Below are positions 31,931 to 41,756 of a DNA stretch of 64,000 nt, one piece after another; within the stretch, counting starts at the first letter, position 1, and every line of letters starts with the position of its first letter. The notes beneath the pieces are model-generated. The model saw only the letters and a program-made list of their open reading frames with translations. It made no database searches and was not told where the DNA came from. Both the position numbers and the translations under genes were made by a program. This DNA is from Channallabes apus (taxonomy: Eukaryota; Chordata; Actinopteri; Siluriformes; Clariidae): NCBI GenBank assembly GCA_030522415.1, contig CM060125.1, positions 31,544,169-31,608,168 on the forward strand. Reading direction: 5' to 3'.

Positions 31931-34922
31931 GCCACGTCCAGACGCCTTCCTGATCGCTCCGTACAAACTGTGCGTTTTTTTCCTTCTTTCTTTATTTATT
32001 TTACTTTCATTCGCTAAGAGTACTTCAGGTTTAGTGACCTATGACAGTAGAACACTACTGGATATAGGAATTCAGATTTCGGCGCTTACTTATACCACCT
32101 TTAAGCCTGACCCGTCGTGGCCCTCTGAGATACTACGCTGCTCAGACGACAACAACAATGGACGGGACGCTAACCCGCGGCGAAGAACAAAGAAGCGTCG
32201 AGGGAAACGCGGCGGCGTCCGTAACAGAATGAGAGAACAAGCTCATCGCACCCCTCTGCCGAGTATCCTGCTGGCTAATGTACAGTCACTGGAGAATAAG
32301 CTTGATGACCTCAGAGCCAGAGTTACTTTCCAGCGAGATATCAGGGATTGTAATCTTCTGTGCTTTACAGAAACATGGCTGACCCCCATTGTGCCGGACC
32401 GAGTCGTAACCCCATCGGACTCATTCTCTGTGTTCCGCATGGACAGGACGGCAGAGTCTAACAAAGCTAAAGGTGGAGGTGTGTGCTTCATGGTCAACAA
32501 GAAGTGGTGCGATGCCAGGAGTGTTTCCATTCTCTCCAGTAGCTGCTCGCCTCATTTGGAATATCTGAGTGTTAAATGTCGTCCTTTCTACCTGCCTCGC
32601 GAGTTCACCTCGGTCATTGCCACGGCGGTCTACATCCCACCCCACGCGGACACAGGCACTGCTCTGTCTGAACTACATGATGTGCTGAGTGAGTTCCAAA
32701 ACAAACACCCGGACGCAGCGCACATTGTAGCAGGTGACTTTAATAAAGCGAACCTCAGACAGGTTATGCCAAACTTTCACCAACATGTTACATGTCCGAC
32801 GAGGGGACTCAACATTCTGGACCACTGTTACACACCATACAAGCGGGGCTACAAAGCTGTTTCACATCCAGCATTCGGGAAATCAGACCACAACGCCATT
32901 TTCCTCATACCGGAATATCAACAAAGCTTTCGTCGTGAAGCTCCGGTCATGAGGGAGGTGCAACGCTGGTCTGCCCAATCAGAAGCTACGCTACAGGACG
33001 CGCTCGATGACGTAGATTGGGACATGTTCCGAGCCTGCGCAGTAGACATCAACGAGTTTGCGGATGTAGCAGTTAGCTTCGTTAGCACGCTCGTAAATGA
33101 AGTTGTCCCGACAGTGAGGTTCAAATCGTTTCCGAACCAGAAGCCTTGGGTAGACCGATCGATCCGCGATGCTGTGAATGCCCGGACCGCTGCTTATAAT
33201 GCCGCACTCATTAGCGGCGATATGAGCGCATACAAAGCGGCTTCTTATAGCGTCAGGCGAGCGGTGAGGGAAGCTAAGGGGCGGTTCCGACAGCGAACTG
33301 AATCACACTTCCATCAGGGTGACACACGCCGCATGTGGCACGGATTACGCACAATCACGGACTACAAGGTTGCCAAAGACACCACGACGATCGTCGCCGA
33401 CTCTGCATTCGCCAACGAGCTGAACGCATTCTTCGCCCGGTTCGAGGTTAGCCAGGCGGCTAATGCTAGCAGCCTGCTGACTGAGAGTGATGACGTCATC
33501 AGCGAGGATTGCGTCATCAGCATCGCAGAGCACGACGTGCGCACGGCGCTGAGGAGGGTGAACACCAGGAAAGCGGCGGGTCCAGATGGCATCTCTGGGC
33601 GCCTGCTGCGCTGCTGCGCTGACCAGCTGTCAGGTGTGTTCACCTGTATCTTTAATGAGTCCCTGGCGAAGTCTGTGGTCCCGGCGTGTTTCAAGAGATC
33701 CACCATTGTCCCCGTGCCCAAGACCAACAAACCCTCATGCCTGAATGACTACCGGCCTGTTGCACTGACATCGATGGTCATGAAGGTATTTGAGGGTCTG
33801 CTAAAAAACATCATCTCCTCCTCCATCCCCAGCTCCATAGATCCACTTCAGTTCGCCTACCGCCCCAACAGATCCACAGAGGATGCCATCTCCCATGTTC
33901 TGCACACCACTCTCAGCCACGTGGACAAGATGCAAGGTAACTATGTGAGATTGCTTTTTATAGATTACAGCTCTGCCTTCAACACAATAGTGCCTAACAG
34001 ACTGTTCACAAAGCTGAGAGATCTAGGACTTAACAAACGCTTGTGTGCCTGGGTGTTGGACTTCCTCTCGGACAGATCTCAAGCGGTGAGAGTGGGCAAG
34101 TGCTTCTCCAGCAGCATCACCATCAACACAGGTGCTCCACAGGGATGTGTTCTCTCTCCACTGCTATACTCTCTCTACACTTCAGACTGTGTGGCCATGT
34201 TCGACTCCAACACCATCGTTAAGTTTGCTGACGATACGGTGGTGCTGGGCTTCATCTCCAACAACGATGAGTCGGCCTACATAGATGAAGTGGAGAACCT
34301 GGCACTATGGTGTGAAGAAAACTGCCTCCGACTGAACGTCAGTAAGACGAAGGAGCTGGTGGTGGACTTCAGAAGGGGACAACTGGACCACAAACCCCTC
34401 ATCATCAATGGAGCTCCAGTGGAGAGGGTGAGCAGCTTTAAGTACTTGGGCGTCCACATCTCCGAGGATCTGACATGGACTGAGCATATCTGTGCTCAGA
34501 CGAAAAGGGCAAAGCAGCGTCTGTACCACCTGAGGCAGTTGAGGAAGTTTGGGGTTTCCCCTGCTGTCCTTAAGGCTTTCTACTCGGGTGCTGTTGAGAG
34601 CATCCTAACACAGAACATTTCATCCTGGTTTGGGAATAGCTGTGTACAGGACAGGAAAGCCCTCCAGAGAGTGATCCGGGCAGCTGAACGCTGCTGCAGG
34701 TTAACTCTCCCCTCCATGCAGGACATCTACACCAGGAGATGTAAAACCAGGGCAGCTCGTATCATTAAGGACTTGTCGCACCCCAATAACGGACTGTTCA
34801 AACTTCTGCATTCAGGCAGAAGGTTCCGGGTCATTATGGCCAAAACGGAGAGACTCAGGAGGAGTTTTTATCCACAGGCGATTAGACTCCTCAACCATGA
34901 TGGGCCACTCTCCCATTCATAG
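31923..34922 (+). CDS. LINE endonuclease-reverse transcriptase polyprotein
   Basis: 999 codons, unbroken. Residues about 12-35 form a hydrophobic, signal-peptide-like stretch, followed by a very basic region near 75-105 (RRRTKKRRGKRGG). The APE-type endonuclease starts at LANVQSLENKLD (about 116) and shows ETWL, GDFNKA (Asp about 271) and SDHNAIF (about 321). RT runs from KAAGPDGISG (about 550) through [15 protein letters not shown] to FADDTVV (about 767) and ends with the YLGVHIS and LRRSFYPQAIRLLN blocks. No separate ORF1. All endonuclease and RT key residues I can recognise are present, so the protein may be active. The start is supported by the element end 6 nt upstream. Confidence 0.9.
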   Translation: MARPRPDAFLIAPYKLCVFFLLSLFILLSFAKSTSGLVTYDSRTLLDIGIQISALTYTTFKPDPSWPSEILRCSDDNNNGRDANPRRRTKKRRGKRGGVRNRMREQAHRTPLPSILLANVQSLENKLDDLRARVTFQRDIRDCNLLCFTETWLTPIVPDRVVTPSDSFSVFRMDRTAESNKAKGGGVCFMVNKKWCDARSVSILSSSCSPHLEYLSVKCRPFYLPREFTSVIATAVYIPPHADTGTALSELHDVLSEFQNKHPDAAHIVAGDFNKANLRQVMPNFHQHVTCPTRGLNILDHCYTPYKRGYKAVSHPAFGKSDHNAIFLIPEYQQSFRREAPVMREVQRWSAQSEATLQDALDDVDWDMFRACAVDINEFADVAVSFVSTLVNEVVPTVRFKSFPNQKPWVDRSIRDAVNARTAAYNAALISGDMSAYKAASYSVRRAVREAKGRFRQRTESHFHQGDTRRMWHGLRTITDYKVAKDTTTIVADSAFANELNAFFARFEVSQAANASSLLTESDDVISEDCVISIAEHDVRTALRRVNTRKAAGPDGISGRLLRCCADQLSGVFTCIFNESLAKSVVPACFKRSTIVPVPKTNKPSCLNDYRPVALTSMVMKVFEGLLKNIISSSIPSSIDPLQFAYRPNRSTEDAISHVLHTTLSHVDKMQGNYVRLLFIDYSSAFNTIVPNRLFTKLRDLGLNKRLCAWVLDFLSDRSQAVRVGKCFSSSITINTGAPQGCVLSPLLYSLYTSDCVAMFDSNTIVKFADDTVVLGFISNNDESAYIDEVENLALWCEENCLRLNVSKTKELVVDFRRGQLDHKPLIINGAPVERVSSFKYLGVHISEDLTWTEHICAQTKRAKQRLYHLRQLRKFGVSPAVLKAFYSGAVESILTQNISSWFGNSCVQDRKALQRVIRAAERCCRLTLPSMQDIYTRRCKTRAARIIKDLSHPNNGLFKLLHSGRRFRVIMAKTERLRRSFYPQAIRLLNHDGPLSHS

Positions 34923-35247
34923 GACTGGTAACAGTTCACCCACACACTGCTGTGCTGACATTCCACACTGCACACTGCACTTTAGTCTGGACTGTAAGCA
35001 TCACTTGCACTAACACCTTTATCCTGCTCAGATACACACTTTATTATTATGTTTACATTTGCACCTTTTTTTTTTTTTTTTTTTTTCTCTATTTCTATTT
35101 CTATTTATAGATTATTTCTTTTGTTTCTTGTTATTTGCACAAAGTAGGAGCGGTTCAGGATACATTTCACTGCGTGTTGTACTTGTATAACTATGCATGT
35201 GACAAATAAAGAATCTTGAATCTTGAATCTTGATAAATCAGCATGAA

Positions 35248-35741
35248 AGCCCTCTCTCGCGCACGCGCTCTCACGCTGTCTCTCGCACTCACACACACAC
35301 ACACACTGTACACACACAGACATACACAAATAATACATGAAATCGCGTGAAACCAAGTGAAACTAGGGTAAAAAATATGAGCAGTAAAATACAGTAGTAT
35401 CCTGTAGGTGATTCCTGTCCTGTGATAACAGGCACTAACACTCTAGAACTGTTTACTTCTGTTAGTTTTGTTTTCAAGTGTGAATGTTTATGGGGATTAA
35501 ATCTGTCTCTGCTGCTGCATCTATACACCGTTGTGATAAGTGATTGATGCCCCATCAGATCTTTAATGTGGGACATTATGCTGGTTAAATGACTAAAGAC
35601 ACACTGATCCGTATGGACAGATATTTGTTCCAGATATTATGCGCCATTAATCAATTTGTTATGCCAATTTGACTTTCAGCGAAAACATCAAAAATATAAC
35701 GAAAACAAACCCAAGCAGAAGTTACATTTTAAGTTTTACTT
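35248..35741. repeat. Direct repeat copy A
   Basis: About 490 bp homologous to 36087-36522: both have CA repeats, TTTATGGGGATT(T)AATCTGTC, TGCCCCATCAGATCTTT and AAACAAACCCAAGCAGA in the same order. No coding signature. Confidence 0.8.
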
Positions 35742-36062
35742 TCAAATTCAAATTTGATTTGTCACATACGCTTATTATTATGTTTACATTTGCACCTTTT
35801 TTTTTTTTTTTTTTTTTCTCTATTTCTATTTCTATTTATAGATTATTTCTTTTGTTTCTTGTTATTTGCACAAAGTAGGAGCGGTTCAGGATACATTTCA
35901 CTGCGTGTTGTACTTGTATAACTATGCATGTTTATGGGTATATATCGCATATAACTATGCGATATGCAGTAAAATGCTTTAGGTGAGGCTCGAACTCGGC
36001 ACTGCTTCACCTGGACTGCTTTATAAGTGTCACGCGCTAACCGATTGCGCCACGGGAACCAC
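35742..36062 (-). mobile_element. tRNA-Ile(UAU)-derived SINE, split by a LINE fragment
   Basis: Minus-strand head 36061-35984 resembles an intron-containing tRNA-Ile(UAU): A box TGGCGCAATCGGTTAGCGCG, TTATAA at the anticodon, and B box GAGTTCGAGCC (35997-35987). Stem pairing is lost and the T-stem is shortened, so it is not a working tRNA. The tail (35980-35936, then 35770-35742) reads AAAGCATTTTACTGCATAT... and GTATGTGACAAATCAAATTT, like the 3' end of the LINE at 2796-4118. Confidence 0.65.
35771..35935 (+). mobile_element. LINE 3' UTR fragment inside the SINE
   Basis: Nearly identical to 35038-35203 of the full-length LINE, including the T-run and GGAGCGGTTCAGGATACATT. It ends at CTATGCATG, before the AATCTTG tail. 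Confidence 0.85.
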
Positions 36063-36086
36063 ACGGAAGATGGTCTTGTCAGAGTA

Positions 36087-36522
36087 TCCTCTCTCTCTCG
36101 TGCGCGCACACGCACACACACACACACACACATGAAATTGCGTAAAACCCAACGAAATATAAGCAGTAAAAAAAAATCAGTAAAAATACATTAGTATAAC
36201 AGGCGCTAACCCTCTGGAACTTTTTTTTTTTTACTATTGTTTCCAAGTGTTTATGGGGATTTAATCTGTCTCTGCTGCCGCATCCATTCACAGTTGTGAT
36301 AAGTGATTAATGCCCCATCAGATCTTTTGACGGGGGAGCATTATGCATGATTCCATATGGGCAGATATTTATTCCAGGTTGCATGCGGCATTAATTGCCT
36401 TTCTTATGCCACTTGTAGACAGTGAAATCATCAGTGAAAAAATCAGCGAAAACATCATCAAAAATATAATGAAAACAAACCCAAGCAGACGTTACATTTT
36501 GAGCTTTACTTTGCAGCAAAAT
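36087..36522. repeat. Direct repeat copy B
   Basis: Partner of 35248-35741, diverged by many substitutions and small indels. The stretch 36523-37067 beyond it has no recognisable feature until the element's inverted end. Confidence 0.8.
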
Positions 36523-37094
36523 ATTATCTATCAGTATATTAAATGGAACGGGGTAAAATACACCGTAATGTAAAATACTGTACGTAGCCTGCGTTTTTAT
36601 TCCGTACCTACAATGATCGGTATAGACAAATTACAGCCGCTACCGTGTCTTTAAGGATCATTTCAGGATGTCTTAAAAAATATTTCACTAACTAATTTTA
36701 TTAATTCATTATTAAATAATAAATAGCATAATCATCATGGGTTGTGTATTGAGTGATTTAACAAATCTGTTTTATTAATCGGTTTGTTGTTGTTGTTTTT
36801 TCATCTATTTATGAAACTATGTTGACAATGCAAGAACTGCCTGTATATTAAAGATACGGTATTGGGCTTCCTGGACACTGCAGTTAACTGTGCCAGTCAA
36901 TGCTCCATCTGGCGGAATTATACGGCATTGCAACCATCTTTTTAGAAAGCGCATGGGGGCGTTTATGGGGCGGGGCATCGTTAACTGCGTCATCGCGGGG
37001 GATCACATTCCATGCACGAAGCCTGCATTAACCCTTCATGGATCTGCCACGGAGCAGCCATGCTCCAGGCGGCTGTTTGACGTGGCTCCCACTG

Positions 37095-38420
37095 TACCTT
37101 CTCTGTACTTCTCCATCAGCATCCTCAAAGCAAATACTGCATCTGATGTACTCTTTCTAGGCATGAAACCATATTGCTGCTCACAAATCCTCACCTCTGC
37201 CCTTAACCTAGCTTCCACTACTCTTTCCCACAGCTTCATTGTATGGCTCATTAGCTTTATGCCTCTGTAATTGCCACAGCTCTGCACGTCTCCCTTGTTG
37301 TTAAAAATCGGCACCAATACACTTCTCCTCCATTCCTCTGGAATACTCTCGCTGTCCAAAATCTTGTTAAACAAACTAGTCGGTAACTCGACTGCCACCT
37401 CTCCTAAGCACTTCCATACCTCCACAGGTATTTCATCAGGAACAACAGCCTTTCCACTCTTCATCCTCTTCAACGCCCTTCTCACCTCACTTTTACTAAT
37501 ATTTGCTACTTCCTGCTCCACAACAGTCAGCTCTTCTACTCTTTGTTCTCTTTCATTTTCCTCATTCATCAACTCCTCAAAGTACCCCTTCCATCTTCCC
37601 ATCACCCTCCTGGCATCTGTCAGTATATTTCCATCTCTGTCTTTAATCACTCTAACCTGCTGCACATCCTTCCCATCTCTATATTTCTGCCTCGCCAACC
37701 TGTACAGATCCACCTCTCCCTCCTTACTGTCCAGCCTAGCATACAAGTCCTCATATGCTCTTTGTTTGGCCTTTGCCACCTCTACCTTCACCTTACGCTG
37801 CATCTCCCTGTACTCCTGCCTACTCTCTTCAGTCCTCTCAGAGTCCCACTTCTTCTTAGCTAGCCTCTTTCCCTGTATACGCTCCTGGACTTCCTCATTC
37901 CAATACCAAGTCTCCTCGTCCCCTTTTACCTTACCTGATGATACACCAAGTACCCTCTTACCTGTCTCCCTGATCACATTGGCTGTAGTTGTCCAGTCAA
38001 CTGAAAGCCCCTCCTGACCACTGATACCTTGTCTCAACTCCTCCCTAAAGACTACACAACATTCTTCCTTTCTCAGCTTCCACCACTTTGTCCTCTGCTC
38101 TGCCTTTGTCCTCTTCACCTTCCTCACCACCAGGGTTATTTTACACACCACCATTCTGTGTTGTCTGGCTACACTCTCCCCTACTAACACTTTGCAGTCA
38201 CTAATCTCTTTCAGATTACAACGTCGACATAGGATGTAGTCTACCTGAGTGCTTCTGCCTCCACTCTTATATGTCACCCTATGTTCCTGCCTCTTCTGGA
38301 AGTAAGTATTTACTACTGCCATTTCACTCCTCGTTGCAAAGTCCACCACCATCTGTCCTTCTACATTCCTGTCCTGAAGACCAAACCTGCCCATCACATT
38401 TTCATCACCTCTGTTCCCTT
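37095..38420 (-). mobile_element. RTE-clade LINE, middle piece
   Basis: A 475-codon minus-strand frame (38463-37036) whose LINE part runs from about 38412 to 37097. It covers the end of the endonuclease (TQVDYILCRR and a His-Arg-Met block), the linker and the first half of RT (SGKAVVPDEIPVEVWK, GNYRGIKLMSH, QYGFMPRKST). The left side is cut by the 10-kb TA element, the right by a small hAT. The Gly-Pro-Asp motif of RT reads Val-Pro-Asp here. Confidence 0.88.
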
Positions 38421-39524
38421 TAGGGTTGGGTATCGTTTGGGTTTTTTTCGATACCGGTGCCAAATCGATACTTTGAAAACGGTACCAGTGCCAAAACGGT
38501 GCCTGAACCGATACTTTTAAGCCACAAAATTATAGTGGATGACTCAAGAATTAATTTTTATTTAATAAAATTTTATGCTTCAAATTGAACAATATATTAA
38601 AAGTTTAAAGTATATATGAATATGTAAGCTTCACATTTTAGCAATTCTTTTGCAGAAATTTCACCATATTTGCCTTTTCTGTCAAAATACGACTCCTTTC
38701 CTGACTTATTACTCTGCACAGGACATGCATAGCCTTCTTTACAATGGTAAATGGGGTCACTGTTGTAGTGCTACTAGTACAGGCTGGAAAGCCACAATTA
38801 TAAACAGAATCCATGTTACATTAGTTTTTTACAAATCGTTTGTCTATTTGTTAGCATGAATGCAAGATTTGCATTTTGCTATTAATGTTACATTATCCTA
38901 CTACTAACCTGCTTCCGCTGTCATCATCATAATCGGTGACTCCTTTTTGCTACAGTTGGTATGACTGGGACTGGGGTCGTCCACACCGATAGTGCCAGCT
39001 GTTGTCCGCAAGAAAACACGGTGCCTCCCTCTGCTTTAAACTTTATTCCGTCTGCCCTCGAATGTTTCATTAGATTTAACGTGTTTCCGCCTTTACACGC
39101 AACTGCTGTAAAACATTCGCTGCACGTCGCGGTGTCAGAATCCTTTCTTGTGAAATACAGCCACACTTTCGACCGTTTAGTTTTAGGCATTTTAACGAGA
39201 GTTGTTTAATTTAGCATGCTAAGCTATCGGTAGACCTCCTGCTGCCGTCAGAGCGAGTGTAACGTTAGTTACTGCATTCACGCGCATGTCGGATGGTCTC
39301 TCATTTCCGAATGATTTGTGCTTTTAATTTCTTTAATTTAATCTAATAAACTATTAATCTACAAAAATATATGAATCTAGAGAACAAATATTTCAATCGA
39401 CAGTTCAGGCATTTAAGTGGCACCGAAAGGAGGCACCGAAATTCGCGTTCTGTTTCGGTCCGGTACATACCGGTTCTATAGGTACCGGTGCCGTATTGTC
39501 ACCGGTGTTCGGTACCCAACCCTA
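38421..39524 (-). mobile_element. Non-autonomous hAT with BED finger exon
   Basis: 1104 bp, inverted ends TAGGGTTGGGTATCG and CGGTACCCAACCCTA, and an 8-bp duplication GTTCCCTT (38413-38420, 39525-39532). The subterminal parts hold several short ACCGGT/GGTACCGG palindromes, likely transposase sites. It carries only one short coding piece and lies in the RTE endonuclease region. Confidence 0.9.
38927..39190 (-). pseudogene. hAT transposase N-terminal BED zinc finger
   Basis: 87 codons starting MPKTKRSKVWLYF. Trp-Leu-Tyr-Phe, Cys-Ser-Glu-Cys and the distal NTLNLMKH histidine fit a BED-type DNA-binding finger of ZBED/hAT proteins. The RNase H-like catalytic and dimerisation domains are missing. 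It may still bind the element ends; expression is unknown. Confidence 0.65.
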
Positions 39525-39532
39525 GTTCCCTT

Positions 39533-39880
39533 CCCCAACATGTCCATTGAAGTCTGCACCAATCACCACTCTCTCACCTCTGGGGATGCTCTGCATCTCT
39601 TCATCTAACTCACTCCAGAATGTCTCCTTCTCTTCTAACTCACATCCTACCTGTGGGGAATAACCACTAACAACATTGAACATTACGCCCTCAATTTCCA
39701 GCTTTAGACTCATCAACCTGTCTGATACTCTCTTCACCTCTAGAACATTATTTACAAACTCCTCTTTCAGAATAACTCCTACTCAATTTCTTTTCCTATC
39801 CACACCATGGTAAAACAATTTGAACCCTGATCCTAAGCTTCTAGCCTTGCTACCTTTCCACCTGGTTTCTTGGACACACA
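39533..39880 (-). mobile_element. RTE-clade LINE, 5' piece (endonuclease)
   Basis: Frame 39737-39533 encodes the endonuclease middle with VVSGYSPQVG and GADFNGHVGEGN (catalytic Asp/Asn). Earlier endonuclease sequence continues to 39880, where a Tc1 fragment starts. So the LINE is 5'-truncated within the endonuclease. Confidence 0.8.
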
Positions 39881-40648
39881 GCCTTAATGTTCTTTTTGCT
39901 TAAAAGTGGTTTGCGCCTTGGAAATCTGCCATGCAGGCCGTTTTTGCCCAGTCTCTTTCTTTTGGTGGAGATGTGAACACTGACCTTAATTGAGGCAAGT
40001 GAGGCCTGCAGTTCTTTAGATGTTGTCCTGGGGTCTTTTGTGGCCTCTCGGATGAGTTGTCTCTGCGCTCTTGGAGTAATTTCGGTCGGCCGGCCACTCC
40101 TGGGAAGGTTCACCACTGTTCCATGTTTTTGCCATTTGTGGATAATGGCTCTCACTGTGGTTCACTGGAGTCCCAAAGCTTTAGAAATGGCTTTATAACC
40201 TTTACCAGCCTGATAGATCTCAATTACTTTTGTTCTCATTTGTTCCTGAATTTCTTTGGATCTTGGCATTATGTCTAGCTTTTGAGGTGCTTTTGGTCTA
40301 CTTCTCTGTGTCAGGTAGCTCCTATTTAAGTGATTTCTTGATGGAAATAGGTGTGGCAGTAATCAGGCCTGGGGGTGACTACAGAAATTGAACTCAGGTG
40401 TGATAAACCACATTTAAGTTATTTTTTAACAAGGGGGGCAATCACTTTTTCACACAGGGCCATGTAGATTTGGAGTTTTTTTTCTCCCTTAATAACATAA
40501 ACCTTCATTTAAAAACTGCATTTTGTGTTCAATTATGTTATCTTTGACTAATAGTTAACGGTTTTTGATGATCAGAAACATTTAAGTGTGACAAACATGC
40601 AAAAGAATAAGAAATCAGGAAGGGGGCAAATAGTTTTTCACACCACTG
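39881..40648 (-). mobile_element. Tc1-like fragment, same family as 29738-31357
   Basis: Right end CAGTGGTGTGAAAAACTATT (reversed) with TA at 40649-40650. It encodes only the DNA-binding N-terminus of the transposase (about 40260-39881), with a stop near 40166 and other changes. The catalytic half and left end are absent: sequence passes into LINE endonuclease at 39880. Confidence 0.88.
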
Positions 40649-40651
40649 TAC

Positions 40652-41494
40652 AAGTGGTTACTCTTGGAGCCGTGTAGGAGTAAGTGGAAGCTGGCGGCAG
40701 GGTTCGAGGTGCTGGCTTCGGACGGGAGAGGAGGCGCTGGTCAATGCGGAGGGCTAGCATTGGGATCAGCCCCTCCAGTGTGGCTGGGAGCTCTCGTCCG
40801 GCTAGCTCGTCCGGCTAGCTCGTCCTTAATGTGGTTAGCCAGTCCCTCGAAGTAGGATGTCCGGAGGGCTGCATCTCCCCATGAGGTCTGGATGGCGAGG
40901 GTGCGGAAGTCTGCGGTATACCTGCTCACAGACAATCCTCCCTGCTGCAGGTGGTAGAGCTTCGTGTCGGTCTCCACCTCGCCCGCGGGATGTTCAAAGG
41001 TCAATTTTAGCTGACGGGTGAACTCGTTGTACGAGTGAGCGGTGTCGGTGTCAGCGCGCAGGACTGCCGTGGCCCATTCCGCTGCCTGCCCTGATAGCAA
41101 CGAGACGAGTAGTGCAATGCGCAGCCGGTTGGTGGAGTATTTGGTGGCATTAAACTCAAACACCAGTTCCAGCGTTGTTAAAAACACACTGCATTTCCCA
41201 TCCGTGCCATCCCATTTATCCGGGAGTGCTAGAAAAACATCAAAAGGGGGGTTAGTGCGGAGCCGCGGCCGCTGCGGCGGGCGGACCGCTAGCCAGGCCA
41301 TCAACAGCCGCCCGGAGGCTCGCGTTCTCCCGCTTAAGCTCCGCGACCTCGCGGCGCAAGGCCGCGACGTGTTGGACACTTCAGCGCAGAGTATCGAGCT
41401 CCCCGGTTAGCTTATTGATGAGCATAGCATGCTGGTCAACCACATCGCAAAGGCGCGCGTGATCCGCTGGGTTTACTGCTTTGGGCTCTGTCAT
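40652..41494 (-). pseudogene. Gypsy gag
   Basis: From ATG 41494 the frame opens MTEPKAVNPADHARLCDVVD. In another frame (41379-40741) the capsid follows, with PPFDVFLALPDKWDG, LLSGQAAEWATAVL and a tandem 12-bp CTAGCTCGTCCG repeat near 40799-40826. This is the Gag type found in sushi-ichi/PEG10-like gypsy elements. A stop at 40741-40743 precedes more Gag sequence up to the Tc1 at 40648. The zinc knuckle belongs to the part at 25560. At least one frame change; inactive. Confidence 0.75.
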
Positions 41495-41496
41495 TC

Positions 41497-41756
41497 TGTC
41501 ATGAACGAACCCAATGACGACCAGAAAGATAGCCCTGTAGCGTGAATGGTAAACCCAAACGCGGATACACACGAGCGGGCAGGATAATCACGCGATTTGC
41601 TATAAGGACTCTCAAAACAAATGAGCAAAGGATAGACACAATCTAACCCGCGTCCTATAAACACACACTCAGTCTGAAAGCGAACCCAAGAAAGTGAGTA
41701 CTCACGTGAACTCGAACGATACCGAGGCAGCATGGGCAAAACTCAATGACCAAAAA
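41497..41756 (-). repeat. Gypsy 5' terminal repeat (LTR-like)
   Basis: Inner end TGTCATGAAC just upstream of gag. 41497-41599 matches 22153-22269 with a 17-bp gap. The outer border, where hAT sequence resumes near 41757, is approximate. Confidence 0.6.

Larger units (their letters stand above)
31917..35231 (+). mobile_element. CR1/Rex1-like LINE, apparently full length
   Basis: Bounded by an 8-bp duplication GATAAATC (31909-31916 and 35232-35239). It has a 6-nt leader, one 999-codon frame and a 300-nt 3' UTR with a T-run (35070-35087) ending in three AATCTTG units. A 5'-truncated copy of the same 3' UTR lies at 35771-35935, and a related LINE at 2796-4118. This is the only non-LTR element here with both ends, TSD and an unbroken frame. 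Confidence 0.9.
26636..37094. mobile_element. TA-flanked 10.46-kb DNA-transposon-like element without transposase
   Basis: Inverted ends CAGTGGGAGCCACGCCAAAT at 26636 and, reversed, CAGTGGGAGCCACGTCAAAC at 37094 match over about 27 bp with few mismatches. TA stands on both sides (26634-26635, 37095-37096), and removing the element with one TA restores the LINE reading frame. Inside are a Tc1 (29738-31357) and a LINE (31917-35231); the other 5.5 kb holds a GC-rich, CpG-rich left end, a minisatellite and repeats. No transposase of its own was found. TA duplication suggests Tc1/mariner-type mobilisation, but the superfamily is open. Confidence 0.75.
22153..41756 (-). mobile_element. Ty3/gypsy element interrupted by an RTE LINE cluster
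   Basis: Gag lies at 40652-41494, protease-pol at 22258-25560, both on the minus strand, in the order expected of one element. Both outer parts share a terminal stretch beginning TGTCATGAAC on the plus strand (22153-22269 and 41497-41599). hAT sequence continues on each side. The insertion splits Gag near its zinc knuckle at 25560/40649. The 3' terminal repeat has only the inner ~115 bp of the 5' one, so part of it was lost; no target duplication is clear. Confidence 0.7.

Noticed and set aside
35984..36062. Functional tRNA-Ile gene
   Set aside because: Acceptor and T stems do not pair and the T arm is shortened. A LINE-like tail follows, so it is a SINE head.
26636..37094. Giant virus-like transposon (Teratorn or Maverick type)
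   Set aside because: No capsid, polymerase, integrase or herpesvirus-like frames; the coding regions inside belong to a Tc1 and a LINE with their own target duplications.
36890..37270. 126-codon frame as a host exon
   Set aside because: It spans the inverted end of the 10-kb element and antisense LINE sequence.
37271..38017. 248-codon plus-strand frame (and its twin at 58964-59710 on the minus strand)
   Set aside because: Exact antisense of RTE RT in both copies; Ser/Leu/Thr-rich as expected of a shadow.
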